Position numbers and translations under genes: made by a program. From Flavobacteriaceae bacterium (lineage in GTDB: Bacteria; Bacteroidota; Bacteroidia; Flavobacteriales; Flavobacteriaceae), in the NCBI GenBank assembly GCA_947446865.1, contig CANFHX010000009.1:1-64000 (forward strand): 64,000 nucleotides of DNA, in the 5' to 3' direction. Below, piece after piece: positions 25,860 through 34,405 of the stretch. The notes under the pieces were generated by a model that was not told the DNA's origin, made no database searches, and worked only from the letters and a program-made list of their open reading frames with translations. How positions within the stretch are numbered: position 1 is the first letter of the stretch; every line of letters begins with the position of its first letter.

Positions 25860-27158
25860 TTATTGCATATCACCAGCAGTTACAAAAACTCCGTTACCTA
25901 TGTGTATAATGGTAATTACGGCATATTTACCCGAAGTGGCTGTATAATCGTATCGATTTTTAATTATAGAATTATTACCTGCAGTAATAGATATTTTGTT
26001 TGCATCCTCACTTTGCTGTAGTACCATAAAATTATATCCTATAGGCAATGAAGATCCGTTCTCAATAGTTATAGCAATTGGATTGTTCGGATTACAAATA
26101 ATAACTTGTCCTTTATAATTGTTAGCATTAGAAGCATCAATAGTTAAGTTATTCACAATGGTAGAACTAATTGAAGCATTAGCAGTAACATTTCCATCTA
26201 CACTTACATTGGATTTAAATGTTTTATCTCCTGTAAAATTTTGAGATTGATTTGTAACAACACCTCCATTGAATTCATCTGCGGGAGTTAGGCTTAATTC
26301 ACCATTGTTTATCATTGCACCATTGGTATTAGAAATAGAACTAATTGAACCTATAGAAACAGAAGCATTGCTTCCGTCTATTCCAGGCGCACCCATCATT
26401 CCAATATCACCTTGTGGTCCTTGCTCACCTTGCATACCCATCATTCCTTCAGGTCCATTAGCTCCATCGACACCGTTGGTTCCTGCAATTCCTTGTTCAC
26501 CTTGAGGTCCCATGTCGCCTTGCATGCCCATCATTCCTTCAGGTCCCATAGGTCCATTAGCACCATCGATACCATTGGTTCCTGCAATTCCTTGTTCACC
26601 TTGAGGTCCCATGTCGCCTTGCATGCCCATCATTCCTTCAGGTCCCATGTCTCCTTGAACACCTTGCTCACCCTGAGGTCCCATGTCGCCTTGTATACCT
26701 TGAGGCCCAATATCTCCGTTAGTTCCATTAGTACCAGGAATACCTTGTATTCCTTGAGGACTATTTGCGGCATATAAAGCATAAGGAACGCTCATTAATT
26801 CGCTAGTTCCAGTAATGCTATAATTTGTTCCACCAGTAGGATCGGTTTCCGTTTTAATAAAAAATGGACCGTTAGACCAGTTAATGCTAGACATTGTGCC
26901 TACTACTGCTGAACCATTTCCTATAGATAAAGTTGCAAGTCCATTAATATTGGTATTTACTGTTTGAATTTCAGTGTATTGACTTACGCCTGAAACAGAA
27001 CCTTGCAGAATACTAATCCGAATTCCTACGGAAGTATTACTAACTAAGGTGTTACTCGCATCTCTAATTACCGATTGGTAACTCATTTTTTGAGGTGCTT
27101 GTGAATACATGTTTAAACAAAATAGTATTCCACATAATAAAGTAATTTTTTTCATCAT
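25860..27158 (-). CDS. Secreted collagen-like repeat protein
   Basis: The 432-residue protein has a signal peptide, an N-terminal domain (about 20-130, opening PQKMSYQSVIRDAS) frequent in Bacteroidota surface proteins, a collagen-like Gly-X-Y region (about 133-262; GPQGEQGIAGTNG, GPEGMMGMQGDMG) and a C-terminal beta-rich domain. The Gly-X-Y part is encoded by 99-bp direct repeats, for example 26481-26549 identical to 26580-26648. A trimeric fibre on the cell surface is plausible. There is no T9SS sorting domain. Confidence 0.88.
   Translation of the reverse strand: MMKKITLLCGILFCLNMYSQAPQKMSYQSVIRDASNTLVSNTSVGIRISILQGSVSGVSQYTEIQTVNTNINGLATLSIGNGSAVVGTMSSINWSNGPFFIKTETDPTGGTNYSITGTSELMSVPYALYAANSPQGIQGIPGTNGTNGDIGPQGIQGDMGPQGEQGVQGDMGPEGMMGMQGDMGPQGEQGIAGTNGIDGANGPMGPEGMMGMQGDMGPQGEQGIAGTNGVDGANGPEGMMGMQGEQGPQGDIGMMGAPGIDGSNASVSIGSISSISNTNGAMINNGELSLTPADEFNGGVVTNQSQNFTGDKTFKSNVSVDGNVTANASISSTIVNNLTIDASNANNYKGQVIICNPNNPIAITIENGSSLPIGYNFMVLQQSEDANKISITAGNNSIIKNRYDYTATSGKYAVITIIHIGNGVFVTAGDMQ
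26481..26648. repeat. 99-bp in-frame direct repeats in the collagen-like gene
   Basis: A 69-bp block is identical at 26481-26549 and 26580-26648 (offset 99 bp, 33 residues), and further diverged copies lie on both sides. Because 99 is a multiple of three, recombination changes the length of the collagen region without a frameshift. Confidence 0.85.
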
Positions 27159-27168
27159 GATTATTTAA

Positions 27169-27651
27169 TTAAAATGCTTTCTTTAAAAGTTTGAATGATT
27201 TAATTGCCTTATTATTTTGAAATACATTCAAAAAATAACAGGCCCCTGGTAAAGTACTTACATCTAAGGAAGTGTCTTTAGAATTGATATTGCCTTTTTC
27301 TATAATTTTACCCGTAATATCGGTTAAATTATAAATAGCTCCTTCAAAATTATTCAAATCGCTAACGGATAATACAACTGTATTTACTGCAGGATTTGGC
27401 AACAAAGTAATTTTTGTTAAGTCAGAAATAAATTCTGGATTCGATAAGATTACAAAAATTTCAAAAGGTTGTTGAACGCCTTGGTTTAGATTTCCGTCAG
27501 AACCTGAGTTAGTTTCGTAGGTCACTTGACCAATAGAATAACTTACAGTTCCGCCAGAACCTAAGGCTTCACCCCCGGATGCTACATTGTCTTTTTGACT
27601 GTATCCGAATAGGAATGAAAAATAAAAAATTAAGTGAAAGATTTTTCTCAT
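27169..27651 (-). CDS. Small T9SS-sorted surface protein
   Basis: The protein of about 160 residues starts MRKIFHLIFYFSFLFGYSQ (signal peptide; another ATG lies two codons upstream). A short body with SGGEALGSGGTVSYSIGQV, a motif common in small flavobacterial T9SS proteins, is followed by a type A sorting domain (LLPNPAVNTVVLSV to the end). It is the first gene of the surface-protein operon, 10 nt ahead of the collagen-like gene. Confidence 0.82.
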   Translation of the reverse strand: MRKIFHLIFYFSFLFGYSQKDNVASGGEALGSGGTVSYSIGQVTYETNSGSDGNLNQGVQQPFEIFVILSNPEFISDLTKITLLPNPAVNTVVLSVSDLNNFEGAIYNLTDITGKIIEKGNINSKDTSLDVSTLPGACYFLNVFQNNKAIKSFKLLKKAF

Positions 27652-28051
27652 AAGCAAAATGGTAAATTTGGTTATGCAAATAACATTTAAATAATTGAAT
27701 TATTAATAATTATCTTACAAAAAAAATTAATTTTTGTTAATTATTTGTGTTTGTTAATTTACATTTTTAATAAAAATGTAATTTTAATGTTACTTTTTTT
27801 TAATTATTAAACATACATTTAACGCAATTAATTGACCTTAAAAAATACAGTCTATAAATTTTATTCGTTAGGGTATCTTCTCATTTTTATTAACACTTAA
27901 TTCATTAATTGAAGTTTTATTTTATGAAATTTGTAGGAATTTTTGATATCCCTTCAATTAAGTTATATTTGCAAACTATTTAATATGAAATCGAAACATT
28001 ATTACGATTTTAGTTTAATAGTTACTAATCTTTATAATTAAAAAATTTAAA
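27652..28051. promoter_or_regulatory. Divergent promoter region, surface operon / ettA
   Basis: This 400-bp AT-rich intergenic stretch contains no gene. TATATTTG at 27964-27971, with a TTTTTG about 20 bp upstream, is a good TAnnTTTG promoter for ettA and leaves an 80-nt leader. Nothing else was recognised. Confidence 0.5.
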
Positions 28052-29743
28052 ATGGCAGACGATAAAAAAGTGATTTTCTCAATGCAAAAATTGAGTAAAT
28101 CCTACCCAGGAAGTGATAAACAAGTATTGAAAAACATCTATTTAAGTTTCTTTTATGGGGCTAAAATTGGTATCCTTGGATTGAATGGATCTGGAAAATC
28201 CTCTTTATTAAAAATTATTGCTGGGGTAGATAAAAACTACCAAGGCGATGTGGTATTCCAACCAGGATATACTGTTGGTTATTTAGAACAAGAACCAATA
28301 TTGGACGAAACCAAAACTGTAATTGAAGTTGTTCGTGAAGGAGTAGCCGAAACGGTTGCTATTCTAGACGAGTTCAATAAGATTAACGATATGTTTGGCT
28401 TGCCAGAAGTTTATGAAGATGCAGATAAAATGCAAAAACTGATGGACCGTCAAGCGGATTTACAAGACAAAATTGACGCTTCGGGTGCATGGGAATTAGA
28501 TACCAAATTAGAAATTGCAATGGATGCCCTTAGAACTCCAGATGGTGATATGCCTATTAGTGTATTGTCTGGTGGGGAAAAACGTAGAGTAGCCTTATGT
28601 CGTTTGTTATTGCAACAGCCCGATGTATTGCTTTTAGATGAGCCTACTAACCACTTGGATGCCGAAAGTGTACTTTGGTTAGAGCAACATTTATCCCAAT
28701 ATGCAGGAACCGTTATAGCCGTTACCCACGATAGATATTTCTTAGATAATGTAGCGGGTTGGATTCTAGAATTGGATAGGGGAGAAGGTATCCCATGGAA
28801 AGGAAATTATTCTTCTTGGTTGGATCAAAAATCCAAACGAATGGAACAAGAAGAAAAAGTTGCTTCCAAAAGAAGAAAAACTTTAGAACGGGAGTTGGAT
28901 TGGGTACGTCAAGGCGCTAAAGGACGTCAAACCAAACAAAAAGCGCGTTTGCAGAATTACGATAAGTTATTAAACGAAGACCAAAAAGAACTAGATGAAA
29001 AATTAGAAATCTACATTCCGAATGGACCTCGATTGGGTACCAATGTTATTGAAGCCAAAGGAGTTTCGAAAGCATTTGGAGATAAATTACTTTATGATAA
29101 TTTGAATTTTACGCTTCCGCAAGCGGGAATTGTTGGTATTATAGGACCAAATGGTGCTGGTAAATCTACCATTTTCAGAATGATAATGAAAGAACAAGAG
29201 CCAGATGGTGGCGAATTTACCATTGGTGATACTGTGAAAATTGCTTATGTAGATCAAGCGCACTCTAATATAGATCCTAATAAATCCATTTGGGAGAATT
29301 TTTGTGATGGGCAAGAATTAATTTTGATGGGTGGCCGTCAAGTAAATTCTAGAGCCTATTTATCTCGTTTTAATTTTGGAGGAAGCGAACAAAACAAAAA
29401 AGTATCTGCATTATCTGGAGGAGAACGAAACCGACTTCACTTGGCAATGACTTTGAAAGAAGAAGGAAACGTACTTTTATTAGATGAGCCTACCAATGAT
29501 TTAGATATTAACACGCTTCGTGCTTTAGAAGAAGGTCTTGAAAACTTTGCAGGATGTGCTGTAGTAATTTCGCACGATAGATGGTTTTTAGATAGAATTT
29601 GCACCCACATTCTAGCATTTGAAGGAGACTCTGAAGTATATTGTTTTGAAGGTGGTTTCTCTGAATATGAAGAAAATAAAAGAAAACGTCTTGGTGGTGA
29701 TTTAGCTCCAAAACGATTGAAATACAAAAAGTTGATTCGATAA
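28052..29743 (+). CDS. ettA: Energy-dependent translational throttle protein EttA (ABC-F)
   Basis: The 563-residue protein has two ABC cassettes: GLNGSGKSS, LSGGEKRRVALC, LLLDEPTNHLD, then GPNGAGKST, LSGGERNRLHLA, LLLDEPTNDLD. The EttA-specific linker includes LDWVRQGAKGRQTKQKARL (about 285-304). EttA binds the ribosomal E site and gates translation by ATP/ADP ratio. Length (555-565) and the arm segment fit EttA and not the ABC-F protein at 8339. It is followed by a terminator. Confidence 0.95.
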   Translation: MADDKKVIFSMQKLSKSYPGSDKQVLKNIYLSFFYGAKIGILGLNGSGKSSLLKIIAGVDKNYQGDVVFQPGYTVGYLEQEPILDETKTVIEVVREGVAETVAILDEFNKINDMFGLPEVYEDADKMQKLMDRQADLQDKIDASGAWELDTKLEIAMDALRTPDGDMPISVLSGGEKRRVALCRLLLQQPDVLLLDEPTNHLDAESVLWLEQHLSQYAGTVIAVTHDRYFLDNVAGWILELDRGEGIPWKGNYSSWLDQKSKRMEQEEKVASKRRKTLERELDWVRQGAKGRQTKQKARLQNYDKLLNEDQKELDEKLEIYIPNGPRLGTNVIEAKGVSKAFGDKLLYDNLNFTLPQAGIVGIIGPNGAGKSTIFRMIMKEQEPDGGEFTIGDTVKIAYVDQAHSNIDPNKSIWENFCDGQELILMGGRQVNSRAYLSRFNFGGSEQNKKVSALSGGERNRLHLAMTLKEEGNVLLLDEPTNDLDINTLRALEEGLENFAGCAVVISHDRWFLDRICTHILAFEGDSEVYCFEGGFSEYEENKRKRLGGDLAPKRLKYKKLIR

Positions 29744-29771
29744 CTCGTATTTTTATTATAATTATCAAATT

Positions 29772-29811
29772 AGGAGTCTGTTTCACGGTAAGTGTTACAG
29801 ACTCCTTTTTA
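29772..29811. terminator. Terminator between ettA and the M15 peptidase gene
   Basis: A perfect 9-bp stem GGAGTCTGT / ACAGACTCC with a 15-nt loop is followed by TTTTTA. It ends the ettA transcript and may also serve the convergent peptidase gene. Confidence 0.8.
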
Positions 29812-30288
29812 TTAGATTATAACATAACCACTCGTGTCTAATTTTAATTTAGATAATACTCTCCAATTATTAAAACCACGTTTGTCAAAATGAGGTAAGT
29901 CTTTTAAAGTTTTCCAATTTCCTCCCCATTCCCAGCCATACTTAGCAAAGATTTTCACGCATTCGTACCAATCGGCTATTTGGTCATTATCCCAGTCTTT
30001 AGTGGTATCCCAGGATGCGGTTTTGCCATCTATAATTAGACAAATATCTACTGCAAAACCGTAGTTGTGGATAGATTGTCCTGCTTTGGCATTAGTTACT
30101 TTTTTACCAGGCTTGGTTCTGCCTTGTTGGTATAAATCATCTTGCTCGGCAAAGGTTCGTAAGCCTTGGGTTACTCTTACTTTTGCCCTTCCAGTTAAGG
30201 CTGCATCGCATTCTTGAATGATTTTAGTTGCTTCATTTCTAACCGATGGATGCAATTTTGCAATGCGGTTTAAGGTTGGTGTGTCCAT
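29812..30288 (-). CDS. M15 family peptidoglycan peptidase (endolysin-like)
   Basis: The 158-residue protein has the M15 zinc site: H74 and D81 in SIHNYGFAVD and H133 in DLPHFDKRG, and RVTQGLRTFAEQDDLYQQG upstream as in L-alanyl-D-glutamate peptidases of phage T5/CwlK type. It lacks a signal peptide, as phage endolysins do, but no other phage gene is nearby. It lies just beyond the end of the leader-peptide cassette array, where an exporter gene has been lost. Confidence 0.88.
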   Translation of the reverse strand: MDTPTLNRIAKLHPSVRNEATKIIQECDAALTGRAKVRVTQGLRTFAEQDDLYQQGRTKPGKKVTNAKAGQSIHNYGFAVDICLIIDGKTASWDTTKDWDNDQIADWYECVKIFAKYGWEWGGNWKTLKDLPHFDKRGFNNWRVLSKLKLDTSGYVII

Positions 30289-30394
30289 AAATTCTGTTTT
30301 TAATTTTTAAAATTACTTTTTTAGAAAATTAATGGTTAAATTCAGAAACCTAGGATAGTTGGGGAATAACTAAATTTACGAATTATTTTTTAAT

Positions 30395-30475
30395 TTAATG
30401 CTTTGCTATAATTTTTAAGCAAGTTGCACCACAGTCTTTGGATTCGGCTTGTTTGTAGAATGGAAAATTTGGCAT
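30395..30475 (-). pseudogene. C39 exporter 5' fragment, terminal copy
   Basis: ATG 30475 follows the stop codon of the preceding gene by 4 nt. The 26 codons read MPNFPFYKQAESKDCGATCL and then KIIAKH before a TAA. This is the start of a peptidase-C39 ABC exporter, including the catalytic cysteine motif DCGATC. After codon 26 the sequence differs from the three other copies, so its break point is independent. No remaining exporter sequence follows. Confidence 0.85.
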
Positions 30476-30479
30476 TTAA

Positions 30480-31397
30480 TTATTTATCTGTTAATATTTC
30501 AAGTCCAAAATAGAATATAGAATAATTATCCCAAAACCAATTATCTTTTTCCCAGAAACTATCTTCTTCTCTCCAAAGAAACTTTATATATTGTTTAAAT
30601 TTACTTTTTTTTCCTGTTATAATGGAATAAAATGATGGTGCATTATTATATCCATTACTCTTATAATAATCTTTAGAAAATGAACTTATGACAATGAAAA
30701 TGCCGTCATCTGGAAAAATGATTTTTTCACTTTCTAAATTAATATAAACATATTCTGAACCTTTTTCCAATTTAACTTCGAATTCTTTTTCAAAAATTGG
30801 ATTTTTTGGTATTCCAATAATTGTATCAGAGGTATATAGATTAACTTTAAAAGGTGCGTATTTTGCTTCTTTTTGTACTACTAGTTTTGAAACACTGTCA
30901 GGATACATAATATTATAATTAGTTGGTTTTATAATTATTTTTGAAATCCATTTTTCTTGTGTTTTATTTTCATTGGGTATAAATACAGCCCTCATCTCAT
31001 TAACATACAGAGGAGTATTCGTGCCTATATTTTTGGTTGAAATGTTACCAATACCTCTTTTAGGCAAGATTAATTTCTTCTTTTGCTTTTTGGAGCTTAT
31101 TAAAACTTCATTTAAATTAATTGTTTTATTTAACATAAATACAGTATCTTTTATGTCTTTTGTTTCTAATAATAGATTTTCAAATCCAACATGAGATAAA
31201 AGAATTTTTTTTATACTATTTTTAATTATTATTTTTCCTGTATTATCAGAACTAGTAAAGTTACCATTTAATAAATCTATGTTTACATTAGATACTATTT
31301 TTTTAGAACCCTTATCTTTTACATAGAATATTTTATTTTGCCCGTTTACCTTCAATGACAGAAAAAAAATAAATAAATAGAAACATATAACTTTCAT
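30480..31397 (-). CDS. Carboxypeptidase-regulatory-like periplasmic protein D
   Basis: The 305-residue protein has a signal peptide (to NGQ, about 20) and an N-terminal CarboxypepD_reg-like beta-sandwich (about 22-95; VSNVNIDLLNG, SSDNTGKIIIK, ILLSHVGFENLLLE). The rest is an unrecognised beta-rich domain, with FPDDGIFIVISSF, shared with the three paralogues in this array. There is no TonB-receptor barrel. It follows paralogue C by 11 nt and precedes the C39 fragment. The role is unknown; its constant pairing with leader-peptide genes suggests surface handling of, or immunity to, the peptide. Confidence 0.7.
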   Translation of the reverse strand: MKVICFYLFIFFLSLKVNGQNKIFYVKDKGSKKIVSNVNIDLLNGNFTSSDNTGKIIIKNSIKKILLSHVGFENLLLETKDIKDTVFMLNKTINLNEVLISSKKQKKKLILPKRGIGNISTKNIGTNTPLYVNEMRAVFIPNENKTQEKWISKIIIKPTNYNIMYPDSVSKLVVQKEAKYAPFKVNLYTSDTIIGIPKNPIFEKEFEVKLEKGSEYVYINLESEKIIFPDDGIFIVISSFSKDYYKSNGYNNAPSFYSIITGKKSKFKQYIKFLWREEDSFWEKDNWFWDNYSIFYFGLEILTDK

Positions 31398-31408
31398 ATA
31401 AAACTTAA

Positions 31409-32376
31409 TTAATTGTATTGAATGATGGAATATCCAAAACCAATATTAAAAAACGGATAGTCTTTATTTTTAGAATAAATCATTGGCTTTTTTATTCTTT
31501 CCCAGTTATTATTTTCTGAAAATGGATACCTAAAGAATGTTAAAACTCCTTGTGGATCTTCAACTAAAGGATAGTCAGGTAAAATAAGTTTTAAAAACTT
31601 TTTTTTAGTTCCGTTTACATAATTTTCATCATAAGGAATTTCAGAAATATAATTTTCGTTTTCATCTACTCTGCCTAAAATTGTATAAACTATAAAAAAG
31701 CCTCCCTTAGGAATTTCTATTTGTTCTTTTAATAACAATTCAAATTTCTTCTTTATTTTTTTAGAATCTATAATGGCAATTTGCTCAAAATCATTTAATT
31801 TTTGTTTAGGAATTCCACCATCATTTGAATAAAGTTCAATTCTAAGCATAGTTTTAAGTCTTGTTTTTTAAAAGCTCCTTCTCTTGTAATTTGATTAAAA
31901 TCTTTTTCAATTATAGGAATTGTGATTGTTTTTAAAAAAGAGTTTGGATTGTCATATGAAATTAAGAAAGCATATTGTTGTGCAATAGCAGACCAAACCA
32001 TTTTGTAAATGTCATTATGTATTAAAGGTTTTATGTTAGTAAGTATTTTTTTTCTTTTAATACTAGTAATTTTGATTTCATCAAGATTGATGTAGTTTGG
32101 TTTTAAATAAACTTCATCTTTAATGTTTTGTAATTTGATTATTTTATTTTCATATCCTATATGTGTAATTTTAATAATGTCAGAACAGTTGATTTTTAGT
32201 TTTACTTTTCCTTCATTATCAGCAAACAAAACATATCCGTTTCCAAAATCTATATTTGAAAAGGGTAGAATTTCATTTGTTAAAGAGTCTTTAACAATGA
32301 ATTTTTTTTCTTGTAAATTTGTAACTTGTCCATATGTTGAATATGCAGACAATAAAAAAAATAGTATAATTTTCAT
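31409..32376 (-). pseudogene. Carboxypeptidase-regulatory-like protein C, frameshifted
   Basis: Two overlapping frames together make one paralogue of the neighbouring proteins. The first (start 32376) gives a signal peptide, ILPFSNIDFGNGYVLFADNE and IKITHIGYENKIIKLQN, up to FKKQDLK. The rest (MLRIELYSNDGGIPKQKL to the stop at 31409) is in another frame. Loss of one base in a run of A (+ strand TTTT at 31852-31855) explains the switch, since adding one restores a continuous alignment with the other paralogues. A sequencing error is the alternative. Confidence 0.8.
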
Positions 32377-32393
32377 AGTTTATATTTTGTGAA

Positions 32394-32422
32394 TTTGAGA
32401 TTGCCAATTTGGCAATCTCAAA
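32394..32422 (-). promoter_or_regulatory. Intercistronic hairpin after leader peptide 1
   Basis: A perfect 12-bp stem (TTTGAGATTGCC / GGCAATCTCAAA, 5-nt loop) begins 4 nt after the peptide stop codon. It has no T tract on the minus strand, so it fits an mRNA stabiliser or partial attenuator better than a full terminator. Confidence 0.75.
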
Positions 32423-32426
32423 TAAA

Positions 32427-32678
32427 TTAACACATCATTCCTGCAGGGCATGGACCATAAGCATTTGAAGGATCTAGTTCAACAGGTGAACCCCAATTGA
32501 AACCTAAAAATGTTCTTTGACCATCATAGTGACATTCATATACTGTAGTGCTTTCACCAACAGTCATTGTATTGCCTGTACATGATGCATTTACCAGTCT
32601 CATTCCACCATTAACATTTTTTTATTCCTCTTTACTTAAAAGAGCGACACCTTCTAAATTTAAAATGTTTTTTAACAT
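32427..32678 (-). pseudogene. Double-glycine leader peptide 1, nonsense-mutated
   Basis: The 83-codon frame encodes the array's leader MLKNILNLEGVALLSKEE, then a TAA at 32622-32624 where the other three genes have CAA (Gln), then KNVNGG. The predicted mature part begins MRLVNASC, has four cysteines, and resembles peptide 2 (FLGFNWGSPVE and GPCPAG against FLGIGFGSWGEV and GPCNG). A single C-to-T change accounts for the stop. The rest of the frame is intact, so inactivation looks recent. Confidence 0.88.
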
Positions 32679-32714
32679 AATATAAAGTATAAAAATTTAT
32701 TTCCCTCAATCATT

Positions 32715-32753
32715 TTAAGTCAGTTGAGTTTCTGACTACTCTTGCAAGAATAT
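32715..32753 (-). promoter_or_regulatory. Conserved 39-bp block upstream of leader peptide 1
   Basis: This block is identical in all four cassettes. On the minus strand it contains TATTCTTG (one mismatch to TAnnTTTG), the palindrome CTTGCAAG and the inverted repeat AGTCAG-N8-CTGACT. I read it as the promoter plus an early-leader hairpin, about 40 nt before the start codon. Confidence 0.65.
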
Positions 32754-32822
32754 TTTTAATCTATTATGATAACACGTTATAATGTCATTTATTTTTTTTT
32801 TATTTTTCACAAAAAAAATAAT

Positions 32823-32942
32823 TTATAATAACCTTATTTTTTTTATTTTGGTCGTTTTTCCATAATGCTTTGCTATAATTTTTAAGCAAGTTGCACCACA
32901 ATCTTTGAAATCGGCTTGTTTGTAGAATGGAAAATTTGGCAT
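32823..32942 (-). pseudogene. C39 exporter 5' fragment, copy I
   Basis: The 39-codon frame abuts the TAA of the thioredoxin pseudogene (TAAATG). It reads MPNFPFYKQADFKDCGATCL, then KIIAKHYGK, as in peptidase-C39 ABC exporters, and then switches to TTKIKKIRLL and a stop. Copies II and III have exactly the same junction and stop. Confidence 0.85.
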
Positions 32943-33416
32943 TTATTCGATTAAATATTTTTCTAATTCCTTTTTCAATTTTTCTCCTTCACTAGGTCTT
33001 GGAGCATCATTGTTTATTAGAATACCTTCTTTATTAAAAATCATATATCGAGGAATGCTTTTTACAGAAATATCAAATTGAGATGATATTTTGAAGTCGC
33101 TTGTTTTTTTCAAATTAATTGTCATAAAATTATAGTTGTATCCCTCTAGATGTTCTTTTTTAACTGCTTTCATCCATTTGTTTTCATCTAAATCAATGGA
33201 TAAATATATAAAAACAACATCTTTATATTTTTCTTGAAGCTCAAGAGAATATTTCATTTCTTTTCTACAAGGGTTTCACCAACTAGCCCAAAAATCAACG
33301 AAGATTACTTTTCCTTTATTTTCTTTAATGATTTCGTCAAATGATTTTTTTTCTTGCCCATAAAAACTTATGGATAGAAAACAACACACAACATATATTA
33401 TTATTTTATTTTTCAT
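32943..33416 (-). pseudogene. Short TlpA-type thioredoxin with TGA at the first CxxC cysteine
   Basis: The frame from ATG 33416 encodes a signal peptide (ending FYGQ, residue 21), then VIFVDFWASW, an in-frame TGA (codon 47, 33276-33278), then NPCRKEM and a complete thioredoxin fold ending at 32943 (157 codons; cis-Pro in SIPRYM). In the long paralogues the same position is the first Cys of CAPC or CGPC. So the TGA replaces exactly a redox cysteine. A simple TGC/TGT to TGA mutation is the likeliest reading; selenocysteine is possible but I see no convincing SECIS hairpin. Confidence 0.8.
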
Positions 33417-33448
33417 ATACAACATCCATTTGAATATAATTATAAAAA

Positions 33449-34405
33449 TTACTCATATATTTCTAATTCATACCCAATACCTAAATTTACATTACTTTCT
33501 TTTTTGCTATTTACTGAAAGTTTGATATCATTATCAGAAATGTTTTTCCATTGATTTTTTTCATTAAAATTATTTTTAAAAAAAGTTATTTTTTTCTCTA
33601 ATTTATTTGTCAGTATAAATTGAGGCATTAGAAAAGTATCTGCTTTATTTTTGTAATTAGAATCTGTTAAAAATAAATCATTTGAATTGTTTTTTTCTCC
33701 TAAATTCTCAATCGATACAAAAAAACCATTTTCAGGAATATAGATATTATTACTCTTTAAATCAATTTGAAAATCGCTTGCAGAATTTTCATCAATTTTC
33801 ACAATTATATTATCCTCATTTATCTTTTCTCCAGGACAATTATTCTTGTTTTCATAAAAATTTATTCTAAAATAAGTTTGAAATGGAAATTTTTTTAAAA
33901 CCTGTGACTTATTTAATAATCTATAGTTCATTGTTTTTGTCAAGATAGGAACTATAATTTTTTTTAATTTCACAGTATTATTTGGGAAGTTATTTTCAAT
34001 AAGTGTTGCAATTTCGTTTCCATTTGAAGTTCTGAATCCATCATAAAATTCACTGCTGTTTTTTGTTTTTATTTTGGATACTTTCTTTATTTTATTTATT
34101 TTATTACTAATTATGATCTCTTTAAGTTCAATTATATCATCTTCTAAAATTACAGTATCCTTAATATATTTATTTAAAATAATATATTGTTTGTAGCCAA
34201 CAGAAGAAATTTTTATGGTATCATTCTCATTTGCTGTAATTTGAAAATAACCTGTTTCATTTGAGTAAACACCAGTTTTTAGACCATATTTTACATTAGC
34301 AAACTGTATTGGCTCATTTTTCTTATTAAGAAGCAATATTTTTTTTTGACAAAAAGCGTTTAAACTTATTAATAGTAATATTAAAATGCAGATTTTATTT
34401 TTCAT
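33449..34405 (-). CDS. Carboxypeptidase-regulatory-like periplasmic protein B
   Basis: The 318-residue protein has a signal peptide (ending NAFCQ, about 19) and a CarboxypepD_reg-like domain (about 22-90; FANVKYGLKTGVYSNETGYF, IKISSVGYKQYII), followed by the beta-rich C-terminal domain shared with A, C and D (YIPENGFFVSIENLG). Its start overlaps the end of gene A by 11 nt, so A and B are co-translated and may form a pair. The function is unknown. Confidence 0.7.
   Translation of the reverse strand: MKNKICILILLLISLNAFCQKKILLLNKKNEPIQFANVKYGLKTGVYSNETGYFQITANENDTIKISSVGYKQYIILNKYIKDTVILEDDIIELKEIIISNKINKIKKVSKIKTKNSSEFYDGFRTSNGNEIATLIENNFPNNTVKLKKIIVPILTKTMNYRLLNKSQVLKKFPFQTYFRINFYENKNNCPGEKINEDNIIVKIDENSASDFQIDLKSNNIYIPENGFFVSIENLGEKNNSNDLFLTDSNYKNKADTFLMPQFILTNKLEKKITFFKNNFNEKNQWKNISDNDIKLSVNSKKESNVNLGIGYELEIYE

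Noticed and set aside
26412..26777. 121-residue plus-strand frame opposite the collagen-like gene
   Set aside because: It is a shadow of the Gly-X-Y repeats; the periodic HHSFRS pattern arises from the antisense of the 33-residue repeat.
29812..30288. Prophage, based on the endolysin-like M15 peptidase
   Set aside because: No other phage gene, attachment site or integrase was seen around it.
31409..31849. Separate 146-residue gene
   Set aside because: It has no start context or signal peptide and aligns with the C-terminal half of its paralogues, so it is the frameshifted end of protein C.
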